Shown: positions 25,468-32,799, counted from the first letter of the stretch. The stretch is DNA of 35,069 nt from an uncultured Clostridia bacterium (GCA_944390965.1 CALXRW010000016.1:1-35069); one strand, 5' to 3'. Program-made: numbers and translations. Notes: generated by a model not told the origin, from the sequence alone.

Positions 25468-25656
25468 ATGGAATTTGAAGTAGGAGAAGTTGTAAAAACC
25501 AAAAAAAAGCATCCATGCGGAAGTGATTTATGGGAAATTACCAGAGTCGGAGTAGATTTTAAACTAAAATGTAAAGGCTGTGGACATGTCATTGTTTTGG
25601 AAAGACCCAAAGCATTAAAAATGATAAAAAAAGTAAATGACTTGCCAAATGAATAA
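25468..25656 (+). CDS. DUF951 family protein
   Basis: A 62-residue protein of the DUF951 family, common in Firmicutes and of unknown function. It reads VGEVVKTKKKHPCGSDLW, then VDFKLKCKGCGHVI and ends near ALKMIKKV. The cysteines (CG... CKGCG) suggest a small zinc-binding beta fold. The ATG has only a weak GGAT upstream. In other Firmicutes this gene lies near translation or chromosome-partition genes; here it follows gltX, from which a repeat copy separates it. Confidence 0.85.
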   Translation: MEFEVGEVVKTKKKHPCGSDLWEITRVGVDFKLKCKGCGHVIVLERPKALKMIKKVNDLPNE

Positions 25657-25810
25657 TTTGATGTGTAAGGACTAGCCTTGTGACGAGACTATAAAGTAAT
25701 TGGGCTTGTCAAGACAAGCCCCTACATGTATCATTAATGAATAGTGAATAATTAATAATGAATGATAAATAATTTTTTGTAGGGGTCGGTCTTGACCGAC
25801 CCAGCTTGAA
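25657..25810 (+). repeat. Variant palindromic repeat cluster after the DUF951 gene
   Basis: Contains the hairpin GGGCTTGTC/GACAAGCCC followed by CTACA, AT-rich TGAATAGTGAATAATT segments as in the other clusters, and TGTAGGGGTCGGTC with GACCGACCC. It lacks the canonical GGGCGATT hairpin. No gene is visible in the 228-nt gap. Confidence 0.8.
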
Positions 25811-25842
25811 AAAAATAAAAAAAAAGAGTTATTGAATCAAAT

Positions 25843-25866
25843 CCCCAGCTATGAATTTAGCTGGGG
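25843..25866. terminator. Terminator downstream of ysxC
   Basis: CCCCAGCTA (25843-25851), loop TGAATT, TAGCTGGGG (25858-25866). On the minus strand it follows the ysxC stop, with only a moderate T tract. Confidence 0.75.
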
Positions 25867-25884
25867 ACTATTAATTTTTGCCAA

Positions 25885-26487
25885 TCATAAATTTATTATA
25901 ATTTTAATCCGTGATTCATCTAATAAATTTAAAACATCATCTGTAAAAATTTTCTTTTCAGAAGAGAAAGGTAAAATAACAATATCATCATCTATTTTTA
26001 ATTTGTTTTTTATGTTATCCAAATAAAGTGGTATTTTGGTAGGTGCAATTTTATCTGCCTTGTTCGCAAGAATTGCAAAAGGAAACTGATTATTATTTAA
26101 AAACTGATACATTAACAAATCATCTTTTGTAGGATCATGTCTAATATCCAATAGGAATAAAATAAGAGTAATATTTTTACGGCAAATCAGATAACTTTCA
26201 ATCAATTTTCCTACTTTTTCCTGCTCCATTTTAGACATTTGACTAAAACCATAACCAGGTAAATCTACAAAATAAAAAGATGAATTTATAAAATAAAAAT
26301 TAATTTGTCTTGTTTTACCAGGAGTATTACTTGTCCTAGCTAAAGCTTTTCGATTCGTTAATGTATTAATAAAAGAAGATTTTCCCACATTTGATTTTCC
26401 CACAAGAACAACTTCGGGAAAATCTCCATCTGGATACTGTTTTGAGCTAGCAGCAGATATTTTAAATTCAGCACTTTTTATTTGCAT
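25885..26487 (-). CDS. ysxC: Ribosome-biogenesis GTPase YsxC/EngB (YihA)
   Basis: An essential GTPase for 50S subunit assembly. The 200 residues show G1 GKSNVGKS at 30-37, G2 around TPGKTRQINFY, G3 DLPGYGFSQ and G4 NKADK. The start MQIKSAEFKISAASSKQYP is family-typical. The ATG overlaps the end of serS by 10 nt, so the two genes are cotranscribed and likely coupled. Followed by a hairpin terminator. Confidence 0.96.
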   Translation of the reverse strand: MQIKSAEFKISAASSKQYPDGDFPEVVLVGKSNVGKSSFINTLTNRKALARTSNTPGKTRQINFYFINSSFYFVDLPGYGFSQMSKMEQEKVGKLIESYLICRKNITLILFLLDIRHDPTKDDLLMYQFLNNNQFPFAILANKADKIAPTKIPLYLDNIKNKLKIDDDIVILPFSSEKKIFTDDVLNLLDESRIKIIINL

Positions 26488-27773
26488 ATTGATTTCCTTT
26501 CTATTTTTTCAATTCCACCCATATATTTCTGTAATACTTTTGGAATTAAAACAGAACCATCTTTTTGATAATGATTTTCAATAAGAGCAATTAACATACG
26601 TGGTGGAGCAATTACTGTATTATTTAAAGTATGAGCAAAATAATTTCCATTTTCTCCTTTAATACGGATACCAAGGCGTCTACTTTGGGCATCTGTTAAA
26701 TTAGAACAACTTCCCACTTCAAAATATTTTTTCTGCCTTGGGCTCCAAGCCTCTACATCAACACTTTTAGATTTTAAATCTGCTAAATCTCCAGAACAAC
26801 ATTCTAATGTTCTAACAGGGATATCTAAGCTTCTAAAAAGTTCTACTGTATATGACCACATTTTGTCATACCAGGTATAACTATCTTCAGGCTCACAAAT
26901 CACAATCATCTCTTGCTTCTCAAACTGATGAATACGGTAAATACCACGTTCTTCTATACCATGAGCACCTTTTTCTTTACGAAAACATGGAGAATAAGAG
27001 GTAAGAGTATAAGGCAATTCAGATTTTGTTAAAATTTGATCTTTAAATTTGCCAATCATAGAATGTTCACTTGTACCAATTAAAAATAGGTCTTCCCCTT
27101 CAATTTTATACATCATACTATCCATTTCATCAAAACTCATAACACCAGTAACAACATCACTTCTAATCATAAATGGAGGAATTACATAAGTAAATCCTTT
27201 TTCAATCATAAAATCCCTTGCATAAGTTAAAACTGCAGAATGCAATCTAGCAATATCACCCATTAAATAATAGAAACCATTACCAGCTACTCTACGGGCA
27301 GAATCTAAATCAATACCATTTAGATTTTCTAAAATTTCTGTATGATAAGGAATTTCATAATCTGGAACAATTGGTTCTCCATATCTTTTTAACTCAACAT
27401 TTTCTGCGTCAGACTTACCAATTGGAACAGAATCATGAATCATATTAGGAATTCTTAACATAATTTCTCGTAATTCACTTGCAACCTTATTTTCCTCTTC
27501 TTCTAGAGAGGAAATTTCAGCATTGATAGAAGCAACTTCAGATTTTACTTTTTCAGCTTCTTCTATTTTCTTTTCGCGCATGTAACCACCAATAGTGTCA
27601 CTTAACTTTTTACGGTTCATTCTTAAAGTATCAATTTGTAATTGTAGATTTCTTCTTTTTTCATCTAAATCTAAAACCTTATCTACTAATTCTAATTTAT
27701 GGTCTTGAAATTTTTTCTTAATATTTTCTTTTACCAAATCAGGATTTTCTCTTATAAATTTAATATCTAACAT
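26478..27773 (-). CDS. serS: Seryl-tRNA synthetase
   Basis: A class II synthetase charging tRNA-Ser. The N-terminal domain is the long antiparallel coiled-coil arm (about 25-100) that grips the tRNA extra arm; it starts MLDIKFIRENPDLVKENIKK. Motif 2 is in SPCFRKEKGAHG with RGIYRIHQFEKQE, and motif 3 in LNNTVIAPPRMLIALIENH. At 431 residues it is of normal length. RBS AAAGGAG. Second gene of DUF1653-serS-ysxC. No T-box leader was seen upstream. Confidence 0.97.
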   Translation of the reverse strand: MLDIKFIRENPDLVKENIKKKFQDHKLELVDKVLDLDEKRRNLQLQIDTLRMNRKKLSDTIGGYMREKKIEEAEKVKSEVASINAEISSLEEEENKVASELREIMLRIPNMIHDSVPIGKSDAENVELKRYGEPIVPDYEIPYHTEILENLNGIDLDSARRVAGNGFYYLMGDIARLHSAVLTYARDFMIEKGFTYVIPPFMIRSDVVTGVMSFDEMDSMMYKIEGEDLFLIGTSEHSMIGKFKDQILTKSELPYTLTSYSPCFRKEKGAHGIEERGIYRIHQFEKQEMIVICEPEDSYTWYDKMWSYTVELFRSLDIPVRTLECCSGDLADLKSKSVDVEAWSPRQKKYFEVGSCSNLTDAQSRRLGIRIKGENGNYFAHTLNNTVIAPPRMLIALIENHYQKDGSVLIPKVLQKYMGGIEKIERKSICK

Positions 27774-27784
27774 AATAATCTCCT

Positions 27785-28036
27785 TTAATATTTTTTGTTA
27801 ATTTCATCTACTAATTCAAAACGATGTGTTTGTTTAGTAATATTATCTGGTCTAGATGAATCTATTTTCTCTAAAAACATCGATAATGGCCTTATCCACA
27901 AAGAAGCATCTTCTCTTGGGTAAAGGGGTTTATAAACAACATAATCTTCTTGGGTTTCCGAGTTCCTAGCAATATTTTCTACATAATAATAATTTCCTTT
28001 AAAATGGCGATATACTTTTCCAATTTGAATATTCAT
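27785..28036 (-). CDS. DUF1653 family protein
   Basis: An 83-residue protein with the DUF1653 pattern: IGKVYRHFKGNYYYVENIA at the start, then VVYKPLY and a C-terminal FxxRPLSMF-like block (WIRPLSMFLEKID). The family is widespread in bacteria and of unknown function; the fold is predicted to be mainly beta. I chose the ATG at 28036, about 9 nt after GGGTG; an in-frame GTG at 28048 has a worse context. First gene of a serS operon, 11 nt before serS. Confidence 0.85.
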   Translation of the reverse strand: MNIQIGKVYRHFKGNYYYVENIARNSETQEDYVVYKPLYPREDASLWIRPLSMFLEKIDSSRPDNITKQTHRFELVDEINKKY

Positions 28037-28069
28037 AAAAATCCACACCCTTTAAAAATAAGTAAAATT

Positions 28070-28098
28070 ATTTTACTATAATTTTGCAAAATTTGCAA
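28070..28098 (-). promoter_or_regulatory. Sigma-A promoter of DUF1653-serS-ysxC
   Basis: On the minus strand TTGCAA (28098-28093), a 17-nt spacer and TAAAAT (28075-28070). Confidence 0.7.
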
Positions 28099-28104
28099 TA
28101 AAAA

Positions 28105-28133
28105 TTGCCATTTTTGCTAAGCAGTTATATAAT
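28105..28133 (+). promoter_or_regulatory. Sigma-A promoter of the exchanger gene
   Basis: TTGCCA (28105-28110), a 17-nt spacer and TATAAT (28128-28133), 40 nt before the ATG. Confidence 0.78.
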
Positions 28134-28172
28134 TAAAAAAAAATGAAACAATAAATACAAAGGAGAAAATAA

Positions 28173-29024
28173 ATGCAGGAGATATTATTAGAATTTACAA
28201 AATTTATATTTTTAGCATTTATCATTGTTATAATTGCAAAATATATATTAGTAGGTCTTTTAAGAAGGCTAGCAGAGACACTTGGATTAAAGCCTAGAAC
28301 AGTAGGAAATATTACAGGATTTGCTACTTCTGTGCCAGAAATTCTTACCGTTTCCTTTTCTACAGGAACAGGATTAATTGGAGCAGGAATTTTTAATATT
28401 TTAAGTTCAAACATTATCAATTTTTTACAATATTTACTTTCTATTATCATTAATAAAAATGGAAAAATCATAAAAAATACTGCCATTAAAATTGATATTC
28501 TGCTTGTAATTATTACTATTATCATTCCAATCCTTATGATAAAATTTCAAATGCAAACACAATCCATTTTAATTCCTGTTTTTATATTATTGACCTTTTT
28601 GTTTTTTACAATTAATAAAAATACACATAAAAAATATTTATCGAAAGAAGAAAAAGAGCTAGAAGAGGAAATTCAAAAAGAAGAAAAGAAAATTCATGGT
28701 AAAAAGAGAAAAACACTTTTTTATATCTTTTGCTTAATTCTTACATCTTATCTACTATTTTTAATAGGGGATCAATTAAGCAATAGTTTAGAAATTTTGT
28801 GCTATCATTTAGAAATAAGAGAAGAAATCATTGGTATTTTATTAGGATTTGTAACAAGCTTGCCAGAACTTATTACTTTCTTTGAATCTCAAAAACACCA
28901 TACCAAAGAGAATAATAGTAGAGCAGGAGTGGTTGAAGCAACAAATAATTTGTTATCTTCCAATATTGTTACCTTATTTTTGGTACAGAGCATATCGATT
29001 ATTATATTTACAATAACAAATTAA
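28173..29024 (+). CDS. CaCA-type cation exchanger-like membrane protein
   Basis: The protein has two halves, each with a motif like the alpha repeats of Na+/Ca2+ exchangers: GFATSVPEILT with IFNILSSNIIN in the first, and LGFVTSLPELITF with NNLLSSNIVTLF in the second. Each half also has several membrane helices. A charged, Glu/Lys-rich cytoplasmic loop (about 155-185) separates them. The acidic residue in each PE(I/L) is the usual cation ligand. The 283 residues are shorter than typical YrbG-like exchangers (about 320). Ion and direction of transport cannot be told. Own promoter; RBS AAAGGAG. Confidence 0.75.
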   Translation: MQEILLEFTKFIFLAFIIVIIAKYILVGLLRRLAETLGLKPRTVGNITGFATSVPEILTVSFSTGTGLIGAGIFNILSSNIINFLQYLLSIIINKNGKIIKNTAIKIDILLVIITIIIPILMIKFQMQTQSILIPVFILLTFLFFTINKNTHKKYLSKEEKELEEEIQKEEKKIHGKKRKTLFYIFCLILTSYLLFLIGDQLSNSLEILCYHLEIREEIIGILLGFVTSLPELITFFESQKHHTKENNSRAGVVEATNNLLSSNIVTLFLVQSISIIIFTITN

Positions 29025-29027
29025 TAA

Positions 29028-29049
29028 CCCCCTCTCAACGGAGAGGGGG
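29028..29049. terminator. GC-rich hairpin between the exchanger and small gene
   Basis: CCCCCTCTC (29028-29036), loop AACG, GAGAGGGGG (29041-29049). On the minus strand TTATTAATTT follows, so it mainly ends the small gene at 29065-29283. Confidence 0.75.
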
Positions 29050-29064
29050 CGGGAAAGATATTTA

Positions 29065-29283
29065 TTACTTAGCATCTGTCGGCACGACTGAAATCATACG
29101 AATCCGGTCGCGCAATTGTGGCTCAACTTGGAGACTTGTAACGTGACTTGCAAGCTTTAGCATATTGCTCAGATTGCCAGTCTTCCGGAAGCAATTTCCA
29201 GCTTGCTCAAGTTTACATACTTTCATAAACTCGGCAATTTCCGGAGTAACCATTGTGAATTCCACAGTCAACTGATACGTCAT
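29065..29283 (-). CDS. Small GC-richer gene, unknown function (72 aa)
   Basis: I recognise no family. The ATG at 29283 follows GAGGAGG, and a longer open frame upstream runs through the promoter, so it is rejected. The product starts MTYQLTVEF, has Cys23 and Cys31, and is mixed alpha/beta without a membrane segment. I count 96 G+C in 219 nt (44%), against about 30% around it, and it uses CGG, CGC and CCG codons rarely seen in neighbours. It has its own near-consensus promoter, a dyad at the start site and a terminator. Recent acquisition is likely. It may be related to the gene at 30200-30430 (shared pattern MxYx(L/I)xxxF and HV(S/T)S). Confidence 0.7.
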   Translation of the reverse strand: MTYQLTVEFTMVTPEIAEFMKVCKLEQAGNCFRKTGNLSNMLKLASHVTSLQVEPQLRDRIRMISVVPTDAK

Positions 29284-29308
29284 ACTATCTTCCTCCTCAT
29301 AATGTACT

Positions 29309-29323
29309 ATGTCATGTAGACAT
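29309..29323. promoter_or_regulatory. Dyad (possible operator) at the start site of the small gene
   Basis: ATGTC (29309-29313), ATGTA, GACAT (29319-29323), lying between the -10 and the RBS of the 29065-29283 gene, where a repressor would block transcription. Confidence 0.4.
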
Positions 29324-29329
29324 AAATAT

Positions 29330-29358
29330 ATTATATAACAAATTGCAAAAAAAATCAA
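29330..29358 (-). promoter_or_regulatory. Sigma-A promoter of the 72-aa gene
   Basis: On the minus strand TTGATT (29358-29353), a 17-nt spacer and TATAAT (29335-29330). Confidence 0.8.
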
Positions 29359-29403
29359 TTTTGGTATAAATTAGAAAATTATGCATATAATAGTAATTAT
29401 AAA

Positions 29404-29475
29404 TCATGTAAAGTAATTTATGAAAAATGTAGGGGTAATTTTAATTGCCAATTTTTCGGGGAAATTACTAAAAAT
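29404..29475 (+). repeat. Diverged palindromic repeat upstream of yaaL
   Basis: Starts GTAAAGTAATTTATG, then TGTAGGGG; the hairpin is changed to GGTAATT/AATTGCC, which still pairs with one G-U; ends GAAATTACTAAAAA. It ends 22-24 nt before the yaaL ATG. Confidence 0.85.
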
Positions 29476-29497
29476 AAGAAAAAGAAAGGAACTTAAG

Positions 29498-29773
29498 ATG
29501 AGGGAAGAATACAAAAAAGAAGAAAAAGTAATCGAGCAAACAGAACAGGAAAAAGATATGGAAATTATGAAAAGTTTAATGAAAACAAAAAGAGAACTAG
29601 AAACTGCAAATAAGAATTTTGAATATGCAGAAGAGGAATTAATTGATTATTATACTTATCAAATAAAAGCGAATCAATCTAAACTAGATTATTTAGTAAA
29701 AAAGGCAAAAAATCAGAAATTAGTACGTAATATGCTAGAGGCAATTGAGATGGAACAAGGAAATGCCTCATAA
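29498..29773 (+). CDS. yaaL: YaaL-like DUF2508 protein
   Basis: A small cytosolic helical protein of unknown function. The 91 residues are mostly charged alpha-helix with the family block AEEELIDYYTYQIKANQSK followed by LDYLVKKAK. I chose the ATG at 29498, after AAAGGA; a longer open frame merely translates the upstream repeat. It sits directly before bofA, the order recR-yaaL-bofA of Bacillus, which supports the call; recR is not in this window. Confidence 0.82.
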   Translation: MREEYKKEEKVIEQTEQEKDMEIMKSLMKTKRELETANKNFEYAEEELIDYYTYQIKANQSKLDYLVKKAKNQKLVRNMLEAIEMEQGNAS

Positions 29774-29774
29774 T

Positions 29775-29839
29775 TTTATACATGGAAACAAATTCTGCAC
29801 TACTATTTTGGTAGTGCAGAATTTGTTTCCATGTATAAA
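29775..29839. repeat. Perfect 29-bp inverted repeat after yaaL
   Basis: Arms at 29775-29803 and 29811-29839 pair without mismatch around the 7-nt loop TATTTTG, starting 2 nt after the yaaL stop. No T-run follows on either strand, so it is not a standard terminator. It would form a very stable hairpin between yaaL and bofA. Confidence 0.85.
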
Positions 29840-29896
29840 GTAAGAATATTTGTCCGATTCCAAACATAAAAATATAAAAACAGGGAGGGTGGACAA

Positions 29897-30157
29897 ATGG
29901 ATGGTAATAGTGTAATTACATTTTTAGCTTGTATTGTCTTTCTATTTTTATTTGGAAGAATTTTTATTTTACCATTAAAAAGTATTTTTAAATTAATTTT
30001 AAATTCTGTCTTAGGTGGTGTCTTAATATATATTATTAACTTGATTGGAGGAGCATGGGGATTTTCAATAGGTCTTAATTTCTTTACTTCTATTTTTGTA
30101 GGAATATTGGGAATACCAGGTGCTATTTTATTGATAATTTTGCAACTTATTATATAA
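29897..30157 (+). CDS. bofA: Pro-sigma-K processing inhibitor BofA
   Basis: BofA sits in the outer forespore membrane and holds back the SpoIVFB protease until engulfment is complete. The 86 residues form two to three membrane helices. They carry the family pattern NSVLGGVLIYIINLIGG in the middle and the end VGILGIPGAILLIILQLII. RBS GGGAGG. It follows yaaL after a long hairpin, as in Bacillus synteny. Together with the sigma-K-type yabG promoter it implies a sigma-K checkpoint. Confidence 0.93.
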   Translation: MDGNSVITFLACIVFLFLFGRIFILPLKSIFKLILNSVLGGVLIYIINLIGGAWGFSIGLNFFTSIFVGILGIPGAILLIILQLII

Positions 30158-30160
30158 AGA

Positions 30161-30190
30161 AAGACCAGGCTTCAGTTGAAACCTGGTCTT
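30161..30190. terminator. Terminator between bofA and the small minus-strand gene
   Basis: AAGACCAGG (30161-30169) pairs with CCTGGTCTT (30182-30190); an inner TTCA/TGAA pair extends it. T-rich on the minus strand beyond the stem (TCTTT). Confidence 0.8.
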
Positions 30191-30199
30191 AATGGGGGA

Positions 30200-30430
30200 T
30201 CAGAAGACCTTCTTAAAAGAAATCAACGTTCTGTTTTCCTGGTCAATAGCTACGACATCCTTCAATTTGATCAGAAGCCGTTCGCGATCGTTGATTGAAC
30301 TTACGTGGCAAACATTCCTCGCCCAAACTGGTGTAGAACAATAACGACTTACTATCTTTCGGATATAGGGCCACCAATGAGGGTCATGCACTAAGCAGTG
30401 CGGGAAGATCAAGTCAATCGTGTAATCCAT
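30200..30430 (-). CDS. Small GC-richer gene, unknown function (76 aa)
   Basis: No family recognised. The ATG at 30430 follows GGAAGGGG. The product starts MDYTIDLIF and contains a His/Trp/Pro-rich part (HDPHWWPYIRK), Cys12, Cys31 and Cys41 and a C-terminal beta-like region. I count 100 G+C in 231 nt (43%), much above its neighbours, and CGT, CGC and CGG codons occur where AGA dominates elsewhere. It has its own promoter (30477-30505), a weak dyad after the -10, and a hairpin terminator. The layout equals that of the 29065-29283 gene. Probably acquired horizontally; function unknown. Confidence 0.7.
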   Translation of the reverse strand: MDYTIDLIFPHCLVHDPHWWPYIRKIVSRYCSTPVWARNVCHVSSINDRERLLIKLKDVVAIDQENRTLISFKKVF

Positions 30431-30476
30431 GAAAACAACCCCTTCCTTTAATCTCATCCTAAGATGGATAACTTTT

Positions 30477-30505
30477 ATTATACCACCAGTTCACATAAAA
30501 AACAA
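30477..30505 (-). promoter_or_regulatory. Sigma-A promoter of the 76-aa gene
   Basis: On the minus strand TTGTTT (30505-30500), a 17-nt spacer and TATAAT (30482-30477). A short dyad CATC-CTAA-GATG (30455-30466) lies just downstream, near the likely start site. Confidence 0.7.
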
Positions 30506-30531
30506 GTGATTTCTAAGATAAACTTTAATAT

Positions 30532-32373
30532 CTATTCTACAGTAACAGATTTTGCTAAATTTCTTGGTTTATCTACATCCAATTTTTTCTCTTTGGAAAT
30601 ATAGTAAGCAAATAATTGAAGAGGAATAACAGAAAGAACAGGAGAAAGATATGGATTAGTCTTAGGTATTCGTAATACCATATCAAAACTATAGTTCTTC
30701 AATTCTTGGTTGGTAATCACAAGTGTTTTGGCACCACGAGTAACAACTTCTTGAATATTACTAATAGATTTTTCTAAAAGTAATGGGTTGGTAAGAATGG
30801 AAACAACAGTGATTCCAGGTTCAATTAAAGCAATAGGACCATGCTTTAGCTCTCCAGCAGCATATGCTTCTGAATGAATATAAGAAATTTCTTTTAATTT
30901 TAAAGAACCTTCTAAAGCTACGGCATAATCATTTCCTCTTCCTAAGAAAAAGACATCATGCTCCCTATGAACTTCTTTAGCAAAAGCTTTTAAATCATTT
31001 AAATTACTTAAAATTTCTTCTACCTGTTCAGGTAATTTAAAAATATCAGATTTTAATTCGTTCAATAAGCCTTTATTACAACTACCTAGAGTTTCTGCAA
31101 AATAAATGGCTATAATACTAAGTAAAGTAACTTGTGCTGTATAAGCTTTAGTAGAAGCAACTGCAATTTCTGGACCAGCATGTGTATAAATAGAATAATC
31201 AGCTTCTCTGGTAATAGAACTTCCTATTACATTGGAGATGGCAAGAGTAGTAGCTCCTCTAGATTTTGCAAGCTTTAAAGCTGCAATGGTATCAGCAGTT
31301 TCGCCAGATTGACTAATATAAATAGCAAGAGTTTTCTTATCAATAATTGGATTACGATATCTAAACTCTGAAGCAATATCTACTTCAACAGGAATATTAC
31401 ATAAATTTTCAATTAAACATTTGCCGACTAAACCTGCATACATTGCCGTTCCACAAGCGATAATGTAAATTTTATTAAGACTTGCTAAATACTCTTTTGA
31501 AAGACAAATATCGTCTAATACGGTTTTCTCATTTTCTCTTAAACGAGAACCAATTGTTTCTCTAATAGACCTAGGCTGTTCAAAAATTTCTTTTAGCATA
31601 TAATCTTCAAAACCATCTTTTTCGGCAGCAGTAGCGTCCCAATCAATATTTTTTAAATCCTTTTTGATAGATTTTAGATTCCTATCGTAAAATTTTTCTC
31701 CGGTTTTAAAAATTTCCACATATTCATTATCATTTAATAAATAGAAATCCTTGGTAAAAGACAAAATAGCAGGAATATCTGAACTAATATAATTTTCATT
31801 TTTCCCTTTTCCAATGACTAAAGGACTATCCTTACGAGTAACAATAATTCTATCTGGAGACAAAGAACTAATAACTTCAATTGCATAGCTTCCATTTAAA
31901 TCATCACATGCTCTTTTTACAGCACGTAAAAATTTAGCACTATCATCTGAAGTGTCTTGAAAATAATAATAATGAATTAAATTGGGAATAACCTCTGTAT
32001 CAGTTTGAGATAAAAAATGATATCCTTTTTTAGTTAAAAAATCTCGTAGTTCACTGTAATTTTCAATAATTCCATTGTGAACTACACTAAATGCTTTATT
32101 ATTATCCATATGAGGATGTGAATTCTCAGAAGAAGGTTTACCATGGGTTGCCCATCTTGTGTGAGCAATACCAATAGAACCATCTAAATTTTGCTTTTCA
32201 GCTAAATCATTTAATTCTGAAACTCTGCCTTTATTTTTTACACAACTAATTTCAGAATTTTCTAAAGTAGAAATTCCAGCAGAATCATATCCTCTGTATT
32301 CTAATTTTAATAAACCATTAATTAATATAGGTTTTGCTTTTTTATCACCTATATATCCAACAATTCCACACAT
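30532..32373 (-). CDS. glmS: Glutamine-fructose-6-phosphate aminotransferase
   Basis: GlmS makes glucosamine-6-phosphate, the first step to UDP-GlcNAc for the cell wall. The ATG at 32373 gives MCGIVGYIG, so Cys2 becomes the N-terminal nucleophile of the glutaminase domain; AGGAGG lies upstream, and an extended frame of six more residues would block that Cys. The glutaminase half shows HTRWATHG and VHNGIIENY. Two SIS domains follow (ISQSGETADTIAAL; GELKHGPIALI), and the protein ends DKPRNLAKSVTVE, the typical C-tail. 613 residues. Controlled by an upstream glmS ribozyme. Confidence 0.98.
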   Translation of the reverse strand: MCGIVGYIGDKKAKPILINGLLKLEYRGYDSAGISTLENSEISCVKNKGRVSELNDLAEKQNLDGSIGIAHTRWATHGKPSSENSHPHMDNNKAFSVVHNGIIENYSELRDFLTKKGYHFLSQTDTEVIPNLIHYYYFQDTSDDSAKFLRAVKRACDDLNGSYAIEVISSLSPDRIIVTRKDSPLVIGKGKNENYISSDIPAILSFTKDFYLLNDNEYVEIFKTGEKFYDRNLKSIKKDLKNIDWDATAAEKDGFEDYMLKEIFEQPRSIRETIGSRLRENEKTVLDDICLSKEYLASLNKIYIIACGTAMYAGLVGKCLIENLCNIPVEVDIASEFRYRNPIIDKKTLAIYISQSGETADTIAALKLAKSRGATTLAISNVIGSSITREADYSIYTHAGPEIAVASTKAYTAQVTLLSIIAIYFAETLGSCNKGLLNELKSDIFKLPEQVEEILSNLNDLKAFAKEVHREHDVFFLGRGNDYAVALEGSLKLKEISYIHSEAYAAGELKHGPIALIEPGITVVSILTNPLLLEKSISNIQEVVTRGAKTLVITNQELKNYSFDMVLRIPKTNPYLSPVLSVIPLQLFAYYISKEKKLDVDKPRNLAKSVTVE

Positions 32374-32401
32374 AAAAGTGCCTCCTAACATAAAGGTGTT
32401 A

Positions 32402-32449
32402 AATTTTTAAGCACACAATAAATAGCATAAGCAAAAGTGCTTAAATTTA
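32402..32449 (-). promoter_or_regulatory. Hairpin just upstream of the glmS RBS
   Basis: TTAAGCAC (32407-32414) and GTGCTTAA (32437-32444), with AAATTT extending both arms. It lies between the ribozyme and the glmS RBS, within the cleaved mRNA. It may be a peripheral ribozyme helix or a separate stem. Confidence 0.4.
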
Positions 32450-32459
32450 ATACCCAAGT

Positions 32460-32632
32460 AAAAATATGGTGGAATTTAAAAGTAGGTTTTTATTAGCTTT
32501 TGTTTTAATATCACTATTAATTTTTATACTAATAATTTTGACTAACCAAGCCATAGAGCTATCCGCCGAATATTTCGATAAGCTCTAACCTCGTCAACAG
32601 CAAAATGCTGTCCTGGCGCTAAATCACAAATA
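32460..32632 (-). ncRNA. glmS ribozyme (glucosamine-6-phosphate riboswitch)
   Basis: On the minus strand AGCGCCAGGACAGC begins at 32620; cleavage is expected between A32620 and G32619. It continues with the conserved GTTGACGAGG, a P3 stem TAGAGCT/AGCTCTA and the core TATCGAA...TTCGGCGGATA. These match the glmS ribozyme of Bacillota closely. It lies in the 426-nt region before glmS. Glucosamine-6-phosphate would trigger self-cleavage and mRNA decay. The 3' boundary is approximate. Confidence 0.95.
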
Positions 32633-32684
32633 CTACAAACTCCTTTCTTTTTCTATTTTTATACTTTTAAATTACACTTGCTAT

Positions 32685-32713
32685 ATAATACTATAAAAGG
32701 GAAAAAAGTGCAA
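32685..32713 (-). promoter_or_regulatory. Sigma-A promoter of glmS
   Basis: On the minus strand TTGCAC (32713-32708), a 17-nt spacer and TATTAT (32690-32685), about 60 nt before the ribozyme cleavage site. Confidence 0.72.
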
Positions 32714-32732
32714 CTAAATTTTCAATAGAAAA

Positions 32733-32761
32733 TTGCCTTTTAATAGATACAATGATATAAT
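32733..32761 (+). promoter_or_regulatory. Sigma-A promoter of uvrC
   Basis: TTGCCT (32733-32738), a 17-nt spacer and TATAAT (32756-32761), divergent from the glmS promoter. Confidence 0.78.
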
Positions 32762-32799
32762 AATAATGAAATGAAGCATTAGAAAGGGATTAAAGAAAC

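Noticed and set aside
28037..28110. T-box leader for serS
   Set aside because: The region before the DUF1653-serS operon is too short and lacks the T-box sequence and antiterminator.
29420..29497. Longer N-terminus for yaaL
   Set aside because: These codons are the palindromic repeat itself; the ATG at 29498 has the ribosome site and gives the family length.
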